DNA of 64,000 bases from Enterococcus aquimarinus (GCF_001885765.1 NZ_JXKD01000012.1:16170-80169); one strand, 5' to 3'. Shown: positions 18,989 to 28,632, counted from the stretch's first letter. The notes: generated from the letters alone by a model not told the origin. Translations and numbers: made by a program.

Positions 18989-20365
18989 TCACTTCTGACT
19001 GTTTACATTATTTTTTATCATCCTAAACTTGCCACTTTGCTCTCTCGGAATTTCATCAACATGCTTTATATTGATTTTCGTTCCTTTACCAAACTTATGC
19101 AAAAATTCATCTTCTAGCATTTCATCATATTCAGGCTTATATATTTTTTTATCTACTTCTAAAAGTATGGTAATTTCATTCATTTCATCTTGTATTGTTT
19201 GAGCTCTTATTAGGGCATTTGGCATATTCTTGAATAAATTCGCCACATTACCACCATTTATTTTTGCTCCGTCTGAAGTATATAAAAAGTCCAGTTTTCT
19301 TCCTTGAATCGCTTTAACTATAGGACTATCCATGCCACACATACATCTTGTATTATCTGAGTCAAAAGTCATTGAATCTCCAATCCGATACCTGATTAGT
19401 GGGGTTCCATGAGTGGTAAAACTCGTTACAAGCACCTCATCACTATTTTCTTCAAATTGCTCAAATACTCCTGATGCCAACTCTACATGTAAAACCTGCT
19501 TTTCACATTCTGTCACAAAAGGTGCACCTTCACTAGATGCGTACTGATCATACACTTTACAACCGAATACTCTTTCCAGTAATTCTCTACCTGAGTCAGT
19601 CAATGTTTCGGATGTCGGGAATATAGCGACAGGATTAAATGTCAGTTTTATGTTATGCCTTTCAATATATCCAGCTACATCACACATAGACATAAAGAAA
19701 CCATCGATTGCATCAGGCTGAAATTTATTTAGATTTTCTACATAAAACTTCATATTTGCTTCAGTAAGATGAAATGAAGAATAAATCATCTGTTTGCAAG
19801 CCGCATTATATCGCCAAAAATTTTTCTTTTTTTGATTTGGCGGAACAATATGCTTTCCGTTAAATGTTGCTCTTTTCATCTTTAAATGCTCAAATCCTAC
19901 TCTTGATTTAAAATGGTCAAGCATAGCCATTCGCTTCATCATGTCTTCAGGTGTCATCAATACTACCAGTGATTTACCTGTAGTACCTCCAGTATGTCCT
20001 TCTACAGCACCCATGCGTTCAACCGTATTTACTTGATTGATATTTGCTCTAATCATTTCCTTATCAACTATCGGAAGCTTCTTTATATCAGACATCTGTT
20101 TAATGCTATTTATATCAATATCTCGATACAATTCTTTGTAGAAAGAACTGTTCTCATATGCATAATTGATAAAATCGATGAACTTATCTTCTTGAATTTT
20201 AAGTTTTTCATTCAAAGTAAGCTTATCAAACTTTTCAAGAAATTCTCTGTGTTCGTAATAGACTTTCCCGTATCTTGTTCTATTACGTAGGTATCCCGAA
20301 ATAGAAACCATTAGATTTTGAAAAAATATTGGTGATTTATCATAGAAACTTTCTAAAAGACCCAT
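18989..20365 (-). CDS. CapK-like adenylate-forming enzyme (PaaK family)
   Basis: The 458-residue protein belongs to the phenylacetate-CoA ligase/CapK family. It has the phosphate-binding VEGHTGGTTGKS (121-132), DQYASSEGAPF (about 300), and TPLIRYRIGDS further on. Such proteins recur in capsule loci, where the adenylated substrate is not established; attaching an amino acid or other acyl group to a sugar is a plausible guess. AGGGAG precedes ATG 20365, and the start overlaps the end of the epimerase gene by one base. It is the only non-carbohydrate enzyme in the variable part of the operon. Confidence 0.8.
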   Translation of the reverse strand: MGLLESFYDKSPIFFQNLMVSISGYLRNRTRYGKVYYEHREFLEKFDKLTLNEKLKIQEDKFIDFINYAYENSSFYKELYRDIDINSIKQMSDIKKLPIVDKEMIRANINQVNTVERMGAVEGHTGGTTGKSLVVLMTPEDMMKRMAMLDHFKSRVGFEHLKMKRATFNGKHIVPPNQKKKNFWRYNAACKQMIYSSFHLTEANMKFYVENLNKFQPDAIDGFFMSMCDVAGYIERHNIKLTFNPVAIFPTSETLTDSGRELLERVFGCKVYDQYASSEGAPFVTECEKQVLHVELASGVFEQFEENSDEVLVTSFTTHGTPLIRYRIGDSMTFDSDNTRCMCGMDSPIVKAIQGRKLDFLYTSDGAKINGGNVANLFKNMPNALIRAQTIQDEMNEITILLEVDKKIYKPEYDEMLEDEFLHKFGKGTKINIKHVDEIPREQSGKFRMIKNNVNSQK

Positions 20366-21339
20366 TATAAATTCTCCCTATACCATTCTATTGCTGCTTG
20401 AATTCCTGTTTCAAAACTCCAACTAGGATCATATCTTAGCATCTCTTTAGCTTTGCTTATATCAGCATTACTATGCTTTATATCACCTTTTCTATCTGGT
20501 CCAAAGATTGGTTCAATGTCTTTCCCAAGTGCTCTACAAAGAGAGTTGTAGACATCAATCAAATATTCTCTTCCCCCGTAAGCGATATTAAATGCTTCTC
20601 CGGCAACTTCAGAGGATGCCTGGCAAGCTTTTAGATTCGCCTCTATCACATTTTCGATATAAGTGAAATCCCTGCTTTGCTTACCATCGCCATTTATTGT
20701 AGGTTGTTCGTCCTCTAGCAATTGCTTAATGAATTTAGGCAATACAGCAGCATATGATCCATTTGGATTTTGTCTCTTTCCAAAAACATTAAAATATCTT
20801 AGCCCATACGTATCGAGACCGTACAATTTTGAATAGAGCCTACCGTACTCTTCATCTATTTTTTTAGTGAGCGCATAGGGAGATAAGACATTCCCCTCTC
20901 TTCCTTCTCTCTTTGGAAGATTTGGTTCATCACCATAAACTGATGAACTCGAAGCATAGACAAATTTTTTAACGCCTTTTTGTCTAGCAGCTTCCATCAT
21001 ATTAAGAGTGCCACGAATATTGATTTCTTCATAGAGCAATGGCATTTCTATACTTCGAGGTACACTCCCCCATGCTGCTTGATTAAGAACATAATCTACA
21101 CCTTCACAGGCTTTCAGACATGTTTCTAAATCACGAATATCTCCTTTAATAAATGAATAATTCGGATTATCAATAAATAAATCAATATGTTCTTGCTTAC
21201 CGTTAGATAAATCATCTAAACATCTAACTTGGTATCCTTTATTAAGTAACACTTCACAAAGATTAGAACCGATAAATCCAGCTCCGCCTGTTACTAGAAA
21301 GACACTCTCTTTTTCAAATACGATATCTTCATAACCCAT
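20365..21339 (-). CDS. NAD-dependent UDP-sugar 4-epimerase (TviC/WbpP type)
   Basis: This extended SDR enzyme of 324 residues has VTGGAGFIGSN (17-27), YASSSSVYGDEP (about 128-139) and SPYALTKK containing the YxxxK catalytic pair. The insert VLNQAAWGSVPRS and the tail RYDPSWSFETGIQAAIEWY fit the WbpP/TviC group, which interconverts UDP-GlcNAc(A) and UDP-GalNAc(A). It lies directly downstream of a TviB/WbpA-like 6-dehydrogenase, the same pairing as in Vi antigen synthesis. UDP-GalNAcA is therefore the likely product, by inference from the pair. Confidence 0.87.
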   Translation of the reverse strand: MGYEDIVFEKESVFLVTGGAGFIGSNLCEVLLNKGYQVRCLDDLSNGKQEHIDLFIDNPNYSFIKGDIRDLETCLKACEGVDYVLNQAAWGSVPRSIEMPLLYEEINIRGTLNMMEAARQKGVKKFVYASSSSVYGDEPNLPKREGREGNVLSPYALTKKIDEEYGRLYSKLYGLDTYGLRYFNVFGKRQNPNGSYAAVLPKFIKQLLEDEQPTINGDGKQSRDFTYIENVIEANLKACQASSEVAGEAFNIAYGGREYLIDVYNSLCRALGKDIEPIFGPDRKGDIKHSNADISKAKEMLRYDPSWSFETGIQAAIEWYRENL

Positions 21340-21358
21340 TCTTATATACGACCTCTCT

Positions 21359-22678
21359 TTACAATCTCCAGTACTTATATCCTACTTCTTCATATTCTTT
21401 TTTATTTAGTATCCCTTTGATATCAATGATTACTTTGTTTTCATTTGATTCTTTTTTGAACATTTTATCAAAATCTTCTTGAGATAGATTTATGAATTGG
21501 TCATGTCCAACTGCCACAACAATAGCATCTGCCTCTTGTACATCTGCTATTTCATCGAAGGTAATTCCATATTCGTGTTTAGCTTCTTCTGCATCCGCTT
21601 GTGGGTCTGCAATCATTGGTGTTATTCCATATTCTTTTAGTTCTTCTACAATATCAATAACTCTTGTATTTCGTGTATCTGGACAATTTTCTTTGAATGT
21701 AAATCCTAAAATTGCAACTTTTGCCTCTTTCACTGGAACATTTGCTTTAATCAGATTTTTTATTAGATTCTCAACAACATATTTACCCATATCATCGTTA
21801 ATTCGTCTTCCAGAAAGAATAATTTGAGAATGATAGCCCATTTGTTCAGCTTTATACGTAAGATAGTAAGGATCGACTCCAATACAATGTCCTCCGACTA
21901 GACCTGGTGAGAAGTTCAAAAAATTCCATTTTGTACTAGCTGCTTCAAGAACTTCTTTTGTATCGATTTCCATTTTATTAAAAATAATCGACAGCTCGTT
22001 CATAAAGGCAATATTGATATCTCGTTGAGAGTTTTCAATAACTTTCGCTGCTTCAGCAACTTTAATAGACGCTGCTCTGTGAACACCCGCATCTACAACA
22101 AGTTCATAAACTCTTGCAATTACATCTAGAGATTCTTCATCCATACCGGAAACAACTTTCACGATTGTTTCTAGTCTATGCACTTTATCTCCTGGGTTAA
22201 TTCTCTCAGGAGAATAACCTACTTTAAAATCTTTACCACATTTCAGCCCAGACTCTTTTTCTAGAATAGGAATACAAATTTCTTCTGTTACTCCTGGATA
22301 GACGGTTGATTCAAAGACCACGATTGATCCTTTAGTAAGATTACGTCCAACGGTTCTACTCGCAGATTCTACTGGTTTTAAATCAGGAGTATGATCTGAA
22401 TTAACTGGCGTAGGAACCGCTACAATATGAAACTTCGCTTCTTTAAGTTTCTTCTCATCTGAGGTAAATTCCACAGTTGTTTCTTTAATTACTTCATCGC
22501 CAACTTCTTTGGTTGGATCAATTCCTTGTTTGTATAAATTTACTTTTTCTTGACTAATATCAAATCCAATTACTTTAGCTTTTTTTGCAAATGCTACAGC
22601 AATTGGCATTCCTACGTATCCTAGTCCTATAAGTGAGATTTTTTCTTGTTTATTTTTGATTTTTTCATATAAATTCAT
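21359..22678 (-). CDS. UDP-N-acetylhexosamine 6-dehydrogenase (TviB/WbpA type)
   Basis: A 439-residue member of the UDP-glucose/GDP-mannose dehydrogenase family, longer than the Ugd at 6625. It has LIGLGYVGMPIAVAFA at the N-terminus, VAVPTPVNSDHTPDL, FESTVYPGVTEE, and the catalytic cysteine in GGHCIGVDPYYLT (about residue 265). The length and YSPERINPGD resemble TviB/WbpA, which oxidise UDP-GlcNAc, rather than glucose enzymes. AGAAGGAG precedes ATG 22678. With the following epimerase it should supply an N-acetyl uronic acid donor. UDP-ManNAc as substrate cannot be excluded. Confidence 0.87.
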   Translation of the reverse strand: MNLYEKIKNKQEKISLIGLGYVGMPIAVAFAKKAKVIGFDISQEKVNLYKQGIDPTKEVGDEVIKETTVEFTSDEKKLKEAKFHIVAVPTPVNSDHTPDLKPVESASRTVGRNLTKGSIVVFESTVYPGVTEEICIPILEKESGLKCGKDFKVGYSPERINPGDKVHRLETIVKVVSGMDEESLDVIARVYELVVDAGVHRAASIKVAEAAKVIENSQRDINIAFMNELSIIFNKMEIDTKEVLEAASTKWNFLNFSPGLVGGHCIGVDPYYLTYKAEQMGYHSQIILSGRRINDDMGKYVVENLIKNLIKANVPVKEAKVAILGFTFKENCPDTRNTRVIDIVEELKEYGITPMIADPQADAEEAKHEYGITFDEIADVQEADAIVVAVGHDQFINLSQEDFDKMFKKESNENKVIIDIKGILNKKEYEEVGYKYWRL

Positions 22679-22696
22679 TTTGATAGCTCCTTCTAA

Positions 22697-23806
22697 CTAT
22701 AGTATTTCCATAGTTCTCATAATAGATTGATTGATCAACTTCACGTCATACTTCTCTTTTACAATTTCTAAGTTTCTTTGTGCCATCTCTTCATTTAATA
22801 CTTTATTTACTATTAAAATTTTCATCTTTTCTACTAAACAATTAATATTTTTAATCGGAACAAGAAAACCGTTATATCCATCTGTAACCGTTTCTCTACA
22901 CCCAGGAGCATTAGTAGTAATAATCGATCGACCCACTGCCATCGCCTCAAGAACGGTTTTTGGAGTTCCTTCGTGATAGGATGGTAATACATAGGTGCTG
23001 CACTGTCTTAAGTAAGGTCTCACATCGCTTTGTTCCCCAAAATATTCTATAATTCCTTGTTCAATAAATGGTTGTAATTCTTCTGGTAATAATGCTGAAG
23101 GGTTACTGTCATACGGTCCCACCAATAGGCATCTTACTTTAGGATCGATTAATTTAATTTGTTTACATGCTTCTAGATACTCCATAACTCCTTTATCCCT
23201 TATCAATCTACCAATAAATAAGAATGTAGGGTGGTCAGGTAATGGTTCCGATTTAAATTTTTCAAGGTTCACACCAGATCCATTAATAATTACCGTTTTA
23301 TCTTCTTTAACTAGTCCATTATGTATAAATTCATTTTTATCATCATTATTCTGAAAAAAAACATTCTTACTTGCATGACATGCTAAACGATACTCTGTCA
23401 TCATGATTGCTCTAACTAATCTATTTTTAAAACCTTCACCTCTAAAAACAGAACCTAGTCCGGCAATTAACGGATATACTTCCGAAATCCCATTTGCTTT
23501 TGCAGCCAGACTTCCATATACTACTGTTTTTGCTTGATATGTGAATACTTTATCCGGTTTTTCCTTCTTCATAAATTTCTTTAATTCTCTATAAGTTCTC
23601 AAATCATTAAATGGATTTATACCATTTCTCTCAACATAAATTTGCTTATAACGAATACCATATTCATTAAATTTTTGACTCCAAATAGATTCCGGCTCGG
23701 GGCCTAAAGCAATAACAGAATGACCCTTTTTTATAAAATCCTTCATCATATCCATACGAAACCAAAAGAGTGATGAGGTATGACTAGAAAGCACGGCTAT
23801 TTTCAT
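22697..23806 (-). CDS. glycosyltransferase family 4 (PglA/WbpU-like)
   Basis: This 369-residue GT-B transferase starts MKIAVLSSHTSSLFWFRMDM. It has DKVFTYQAKTVVYGSLAAK (about 90), FLFIGRLIRDKGVMEYLEAC (about 195) and the EX7E region HEGTPKTVLEAMAVGRSIIT (about 280). Position right after the initiating transferase, with a four-base ATGA overlap, suggests it adds the second sugar to the undecaprenyl-linked first sugar, as PglA does. The donor is not determinable here. Confidence 0.87.
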   Translation of the reverse strand: MKIAVLSSHTSSLFWFRMDMMKDFIKKGHSVIALGPEPESIWSQKFNEYGIRYKQIYVERNGINPFNDLRTYRELKKFMKKEKPDKVFTYQAKTVVYGSLAAKANGISEVYPLIAGLGSVFRGEGFKNRLVRAIMMTEYRLACHASKNVFFQNNDDKNEFIHNGLVKEDKTVIINGSGVNLEKFKSEPLPDHPTFLFIGRLIRDKGVMEYLEACKQIKLIDPKVRCLLVGPYDSNPSALLPEELQPFIEQGIIEYFGEQSDVRPYLRQCSTYVLPSYHEGTPKTVLEAMAVGRSIITTNAPGCRETVTDGYNGFLVPIKNINCLVEKMKILIVNKVLNEEMAQRNLEIVKEKYDVKLINQSIMRTMEIL

Positions 23807-24453
23807 TTATTATTGGTCTCCTCCTGCGTAGAATCTAAGACATCACGTATATCATTATCTATTCTTCCAGTACCACCTTCAACAACGCCATCACGTCTTA
23901 ACACACTAAAAATCGTACCAAAGAAACAACGAACATCCATTGGAAAACCAATCTTTTCTGCATATTCTCCGTCCAGTCTTGCTTTAACATCAATTTCAAG
24001 TTCGTCACGCCCGTTAATTTGTGCCCAACCGGTCAATCCAACTGGTACATCATTGGCACCATATATATCTCTAGCTTCAATTAAATCGAATTGATTCCAA
24101 AGGGCTGGTCGTGGACCGATAATGCTCATCTCCCCTTTAAAGATATTAATGATTTGTGGGAGTTCATCTAAAGATGTTTTACGTAAGAACTTTCCTACTT
24201 TGGTAATCCATTGATCCGGATTTTCTAAAAGATGAGTCGGCATATCTGATGGTGTATCAATACGCATTGTTCGAAACTTTAATATATTAAAGTGCTGCTT
24301 ATGAATCCCTACCCGTTTTTGTTTAAACAGAACTGGACCTGGTGAATCGAGTTTAATCGCGATGATCAGTAATAAAAACACAGGAGATAATAAAATAAGT
24401 CCAATACCGGATAAAACAAAGTCGATGACACGTTTGATTTTTAAATAAATCAT
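23803..24453 (-). CDS. initiating sugar-phosphate transferase (PglC/CapM family)
   Basis: The 216-residue monotopic phosphoglycosyl transferase has one N-terminal hydrophobic helix (IDFVLSGIGLILLSPVFLLL). It also has KQKRVG, FNILKFRTMR, the catalytic region SLDELPQIINIFKGEMSIIG and GPRPALW. It transfers a sugar phosphate from a UDP-sugar to undecaprenyl phosphate, starting the repeat unit. AGGAGG lies before ATG 24453. The WbpM-type dehydratase immediately upstream suggests the first sugar is a 6-deoxy amino sugar, by inference. Confidence 0.92.
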   Translation of the reverse strand: MIYLKIKRVIDFVLSGIGLILLSPVFLLLIIAIKLDSPGPVLFKQKRVGIHKQHFNILKFRTMRIDTPSDMPTHLLENPDQWITKVGKFLRKTSLDELPQIINIFKGEMSIIGPRPALWNQFDLIEARDIYGANDVPVGLTGWAQINGRDELEIDVKARLDGEYAEKIGFPMDVRCFFGTIFSVLRRDGVVEGGTGRIDNDIRDVLDSTQEETNNK

Positions 24454-24485
24454 AGTTGGTTCCTCCTGTTTAAAGTTAATAAAAT

Positions 24486-26297
24486 TTAACGATTAGCAAA
24501 TGCCACAACTTCTTTCGCTAACAATCGGTCTTCTTCTGACAAACTCTCAACAAAATCCATCACTTCTTCAAGTTTCGCACCTTTGATATTTCCAACAAAA
24601 ATTTTATCAAAGACTTGTTGATCGTTGCGCTCTTCATCGAGTAGCAATTCTTCATATAGTTTTTCCCCTGGGCGAATTCCGCTTTCAACGATTTTAATCT
24701 CATTTTCGGTATAGCCGCTCAGTTGAATCATATTTTTCGCTAGATCAACGATTTTGACTGGTTCACCCATGTCTAAGACGAAGATTTCACCCCCGCTTGC
24801 TAATGCACCTGATTGAATCACGAGGCGACTTGCTTCGGGAATCGTCATGAAGTAGCGTGTCATACGAAAATCGGTAATCGTAATCGGACCACCCTTGGCA
24901 ATTTGTTCCCGGAATACCGGGATGACACTACCGCGTGAACCTAAGACGTTACCAAAGCGGACCGCTGAAAATTTTGTTTGACTATTTTCATTGAGTCCGG
25001 TCACAATCAGCTCCGCAATGCGTTTGGTTGCGCCCATCACGTTTGGTGGGTTATTGGCTTTATCGGTTGAAACCATCACGAATTTTGCGACACCGGCGGC
25101 TTTAGCAGCTTCGGCGACATTTTTTGTACCGTAAACATTGTTTTTAACGGATTCTCTTGGATTGGCTTCCATCAACGGTACATGCTTATGCGCGGCCGCA
25201 TGGTAGACAATCTGTGGTTGGTGCTCGGCCATGACGTCCATCATCCGCTCTCGGTCTTGCACGTCGGCAATGACTGGGATGATTTTGGTCGTTTTTGACG
25301 CAAACGTTTGACGCAATTCACGTTCAATTAGATAAATCGAATTTTCGCCGTGCCCCAATAAAATTAAGGTTTTCGGCGTAAACTGCATCACTTGGCGACA
25401 GATTTCTGAACCAATCGACCCACCCGCTCCAGTGACCAGAATCACTTTATCCGTCAGTTGGTCTTTGATTTGTTCAATATCAAGTTTGACTTCTTCTCGT
25501 CCGAGTAAATCCACAACGTCAATCTTTTTCAAGCGAGAGATACTGACTTTCCCTGAAGCCAGTTCTTCCATTGACGGCATCGTATTGATTTTGACGGGCG
25601 TCGTTTTTAATAAAGTAATCATTTCGCGCAGCCGTTTAGGCGTCAAGGATGGAATGGCAATTGTCACCATGTCGATTTGATGCTCTTTAATCAAATCAGG
25701 CAAATCTTCAATCGTTCCTTTGACTTGAATGCCTTCTAAATAAATCCGTTGTTTGTTTGGATCGTCATCAATCAGACCAATAATGTCAATTTCATGAGCG
25801 GTGAGCGAATGCGTCACACTATTAATTAAGATGCGTCCTGCTTCTCCCGCACCAATAACTAGTGTCCGTTGTGCCTTTTCGCCTCGATCTTTGCGCCAAC
25901 CGTTTTTGCGTTCGATATACAGTCGCCACATCAAGCGACTCATTACAATCAGCAAAGTACTGACTAAAAAAATAAACGTCATCATGCGTTTGCTAAAAGA
26001 ACCATAAAATAGCCAATTCAAAAACAAACTACTAACTGCCATTGACGTTGTCGTTAAAACGATGGCGATAATTTCTTGTAAATTCGTATAGCGATTCATC
26101 CGAGTGAAGACTTTAAAGAGAACACCAAAGACAAAATACATCCCGGTCGTAATCAACATCATCCCCGGTAAAGAGGATACTTCGAGTGAAACAAAAGGAT
26201 CCATAAATAAATAGGCAAATAGATTGGAAAAAAGTAAAATTAAAAAATCGACGAGCGCAATAATCAAAATTTTCCGTTTTCTTGTTAAAACAAACAC
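24486..26297 (-). CDS. membrane-bound UDP-GlcNAc 4,6-dehydratase (WbpM/PglF/CapD type)
   Basis: This 603-residue protein has four N-terminal membrane helices, a first Rossmann domain (VIGAGEAGRILINSVTHSL, about 150) and a catalytic SDR domain beginning VTGAGGSIGSEICRQV (about 290). STDKANNPPNVMGATKR marks the active site, where methionine replaces the usual tyrosine. It makes a UDP-4-keto-6-deoxy-HexNAc at the membrane. The GTG start at 26297 has GGGGGAG five bases upstream. It follows the cpsB phosphatase gene closely. It is larger and distinct from CapE in the same operon. Confidence 0.92.
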   Translation of the reverse strand: MFVLTRKRKILIIALVDFLILLFSNLFAYLFMDPFVSLEVSSLPGMMLITTGMYFVFGVLFKVFTRMNRYTNLQEIIAIVLTTTSMAVSSLFLNWLFYGSFSKRMMTFIFLVSTLLIVMSRLMWRLYIERKNGWRKDRGEKAQRTLVIGAGEAGRILINSVTHSLTAHEIDIIGLIDDDPNKQRIYLEGIQVKGTIEDLPDLIKEHQIDMVTIAIPSLTPKRLREMITLLKTTPVKINTMPSMEELASGKVSISRLKKIDVVDLLGREEVKLDIEQIKDQLTDKVILVTGAGGSIGSEICRQVMQFTPKTLILLGHGENSIYLIERELRQTFASKTTKIIPVIADVQDRERMMDVMAEHQPQIVYHAAAHKHVPLMEANPRESVKNNVYGTKNVAEAAKAAGVAKFVMVSTDKANNPPNVMGATKRIAELIVTGLNENSQTKFSAVRFGNVLGSRGSVIPVFREQIAKGGPITITDFRMTRYFMTIPEASRLVIQSGALASGGEIFVLDMGEPVKIVDLAKNMIQLSGYTENEIKIVESGIRPGEKLYEELLLDEERNDQQVFDKIFVGNIKGAKLEEVMDFVESLSEEDRLLAKEVVAFANR

Positions 26298-26308
26298 CCG
26301 AACTCCCC

Positions 26309-27073
26309 CTAAAACAATCCAAATTTTTTCTTTTTCACTTCTGTATAACTTGGATAAGAGACCTCATCACCATTAACGAGGTCTCTAGCGACCTGTTGCA
26401 TCTGCAAGACTTTTTCTTTGCCCCATTCTTGCTCGATGATTTCATAGGCTTCTTTTAAATAAAAACGACGCTTTGAGATGCCGTGTGCATCCGAAGCGAC
26501 CATCTGGACGAGATTATGTGTTACCATCTCGTGCGCTGTCTTTTGAATGTTTTTGCCGAAAATACCGACAATGCTTGGTGCAGTTAGTTGCGCCAAACAG
26601 CCCATCTCTAAAAACGGGATTAGGCGATTAGGATCTTCGCGAAACATCGCATTGCGTTCTGGATGGACAATTACAGGAACCTTGCCTAATGTTCGGAGTT
26701 CAAAAAATAATGACTCACTATAAGCCGGAACGTCCATTGTCGGGAATTCCAACAGTAAATAGGTATCAGTCAGATCGGTAAATAACAGTTCATCTTGGTT
26801 TAATAACGTGAGGAGTTCGCCCGTGACATGCACCTCTTGACCTTCGAGTAAGGTCAGTGGGAGGTGACGTGCGTCAAGGACGGATTGTAAGTGGTGAACA
26901 GCCGCAATGATTGACTTTTTATCATTTTCATAGCGTCCGTTGTTGTGATGCGGGGTACATAAGAGGTGGGTAATGCCTTGTTCGATGGCTTGTTCCGACA
27001 TTGCAAGGCTTTCCTGTAAGCTTGCGGCTCCGTCATCGACTGCGGGTAAGATATGGCAATGTAAATCGATCAT
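26309..27073 (-). CDS. cpsB: CpsB-type tyrosine-protein phosphatase (PHP domain)
   Basis: A manganese-dependent phosphatase of 254 residues with the PHP metal motifs MIDLHCHILPAVDDGA at the N-terminus, HHNNGRYEN (about 42), VIVHPERN (about 135) and ASDAHG (about 192). It dephosphorylates the tyrosine cluster of the CpsD kinase and so controls polymer length and amount. Its place just after cpsD is usual. CpsB/CapC/Wzb-like enzymes of this fold are the Gram-positive type. The start ATG 27073 has a GGAAGTGA-like site upstream. Confidence 0.92.
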   Translation of the reverse strand: MIDLHCHILPAVDDGAASLQESLAMSEQAIEQGITHLLCTPHHNNGRYENDKKSIIAAVHHLQSVLDARHLPLTLLEGQEVHVTGELLTLLNQDELLFTDLTDTYLLLEFPTMDVPAYSESLFFELRTLGKVPVIVHPERNAMFREDPNRLIPFLEMGCLAQLTAPSIVGIFGKNIQKTAHEMVTHNLVQMVASDAHGISKRRFYLKEAYEIIEQEWGKEKVLQMQQVARDLVNGDEVSYPSYTEVKKKKFGLF

Positions 27074-27141
27074 GCGTATTCACTTCCTTTCTCACTTGAA
27101 TATTTAAATTCTTTTTAAGTTCTTTTTAAGGAAACTTGTTT

Positions 27142-27834
27142 TTAATAGTAATAGTAGCCTTGGTCACGAGTGTGTGTGGCACCGTTATAGACCACACCTA
27201 AGACTCTAGCTTGCACTAACCCAAGTGCTTCTTTGGCTTTCGCGATTGACTCTTTGCTTGTCACATTTTCACGAACGACGAGTAGCGTCCCGTCGACCTT
27301 CGAGGACATGATTTGCGCATCGGTGACAGTAATCACTGGTGGCAAATCGAAAATGATAAAGTCATAGACTTGTTTGAGCTCCATCTTCACTTGATCCATG
27401 CGTTTAGAGTCGATTAATTCAGACGGGTTCGGTGGTTTGGGACCACTCGTTAATACGTCAAGATTCTCGACAAACGTCGGTTGACAACTTTCAACGGCCG
27501 ATTGGTTCGTACTTAAGACCGTACTGAGTCCTCTCGCGTTCGGTAAATGAAAGGTTTGATCGACGGTTGGTTTTCGCATATCCGCATCTACTAGTAAGAC
27601 TCTTTGACCTGATTTGGCAAAGACAATCGCTAAATTCGCAGCGGTTGTTGATTTTCCTTCACTCGGTCCTGAAGAGGTGATTACCATTGATTGCAAGCGA
27701 CGATCAACCGAAGCTGCAAATTGAATATTCGTTCGGATGGTGCGATATTGTTCAGAAATGGGAGAAGACGGATTGGTTAACGTAATGAGTCCAACCGCTC
27801 GTTTCGATGCTTCTTTGTTTTGTTTTTTTGACAT
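27142..27834 (-). CDS. cpsD: CpsD-type autophosphorylating tyrosine kinase
   Basis: A bacterial tyrosine kinase of 230 residues with Walker A SSGPSEGKSTT (54-64), Walker A' VLLVDADMRKP (about 80-90) and Walker B FIIFDLPP. It ends in a cluster of four tyrosines (227-230), the autophosphorylation site. It lacks membrane helices and depends on CpsC for activation, as in streptococci. The gene sits 12 bases after cpsC. Together with cpsB and cpsC it forms the standard phosphoregulatory module at the head of capsule operons. Confidence 0.93.
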   Translation of the reverse strand: MSKKQNKEASKRAVGLITLTNPSSPISEQYRTIRTNIQFAASVDRRLQSMVITSSGPSEGKSTTAANLAIVFAKSGQRVLLVDADMRKPTVDQTFHLPNARGLSTVLSTNQSAVESCQPTFVENLDVLTSGPKPPNPSELIDSKRMDQVKMELKQVYDFIIFDLPPVITVTDAQIMSSKVDGTLLVVRENVTSKESIAKAKEALGLVQARVLGVVYNGATHTRDQGYYYY

Positions 27835-27846
27835 TCGCTTCTCCTC

Positions 27847-28632
27847 CTAGACTTTCGAGCGACTACGACGTCCCGCTTCACTCGTAGGAGTTGTCGGTTT
27901 TGCCGTTGGTTTATTCGCTGGTTTCGGTACGTATTGGGCATTGATTTCTTTGGCACTCATCAGTGGGACGGTTCCAAGAATCGTAAGTTCTAGATTCTCC
28001 GAAATAAAACGTGGGTCTTTGACCGTGCGATCGAGTAGTTCAAAGACAAAGGCTAATCCGACACCGACCATCATTCCGAGCACAAGACCAATCGCTAAGT
28101 TCAATTGATTGTTTGGCGAAATCGGGTTCGGACTTGCTACCGCACGGGAAACAATTGTAATTTCTTCAACGTTCGTTAAAATGTCTTTGACGGTTTCTTT
28201 AAAGACTTCCGCCGTTGTATTGGCAATCGCTTCAGCGGTCATCGCATTATCGGCCGTTGCTTGAATCGAGAACATTTGCGAATTTTGCGCTTGAACGACT
28301 TGTAAGGCCCCTTTAATTTGGCCCGTCGTCATCTTAATATCATGGTCTGCGGCTAAGCGACGTTGGACTTCTTCCGCTTGTGCGTCCCCTTGTAAAATAA
28401 TATCTTTATAGGTGTTTAACATTTGTAAATTAAAGTTAATATCATTTACCGTACTCGTTTCTGATTGTGGCAAGGACACGATCAGTTGGGCACGTGAGCT
28501 ATACTGAGGTGTCACGAAGAAGAAGGTGAATCCTCCCGCAAGTGCTAATCCGATAAAAGTACTTAATAAAATGGTTGTGATACGTTTACGCAAGAGATCA
28601 AAAATCTCTTTTAAGCTAATTGTGTCTTCCAT
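27847..28632 (-). CDS. cpsC: CpsC-type chain-length/kinase activator protein (Wzz family)
   Basis: The 261-residue protein has two membrane helices (about 19-40 and 172-195) enclosing an extracellular Wzz domain. The start MEDTISLKEIFDLLRKR is typical. After the second helix a cytoplasmic tail (KDPRFISENLELTILGTVP) is the part that activates CpsD. The C-terminus is rich in Pro, Lys and Thr. It sets polymer length and localises the kinase. The ribosome site is weak (GAGAAAC), and the gene follows a 34-codon candidate frame. Confidence 0.92.
   Translation of the reverse strand: MEDTISLKEIFDLLRKRITTILLSTFIGLALAGGFTFFFVTPQYSSRAQLIVSLPQSETSTVNDINFNLQMLNTYKDIILQGDAQAEEVQRRLAADHDIKMTTGQIKGALQVVQAQNSQMFSIQATADNAMTAEAIANTTAEVFKETVKDILTNVEEITIVSRAVASPNPISPNNQLNLAIGLVLGMMVGVGLAFVFELLDRTVKDPRFISENLELTILGTVPLMSAKEINAQYVPKPANKPTAKPTTPTSEAGRRSRSKV

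Noticed and set aside
12683..20365. Many frames of 60-110 codons on the plus strand opposite the capsule genes
   Set aside because: They lie fully inside well-supported minus-strand genes, lack ribosome sites and show only antisense hydrophobic or cysteine-rich composition.
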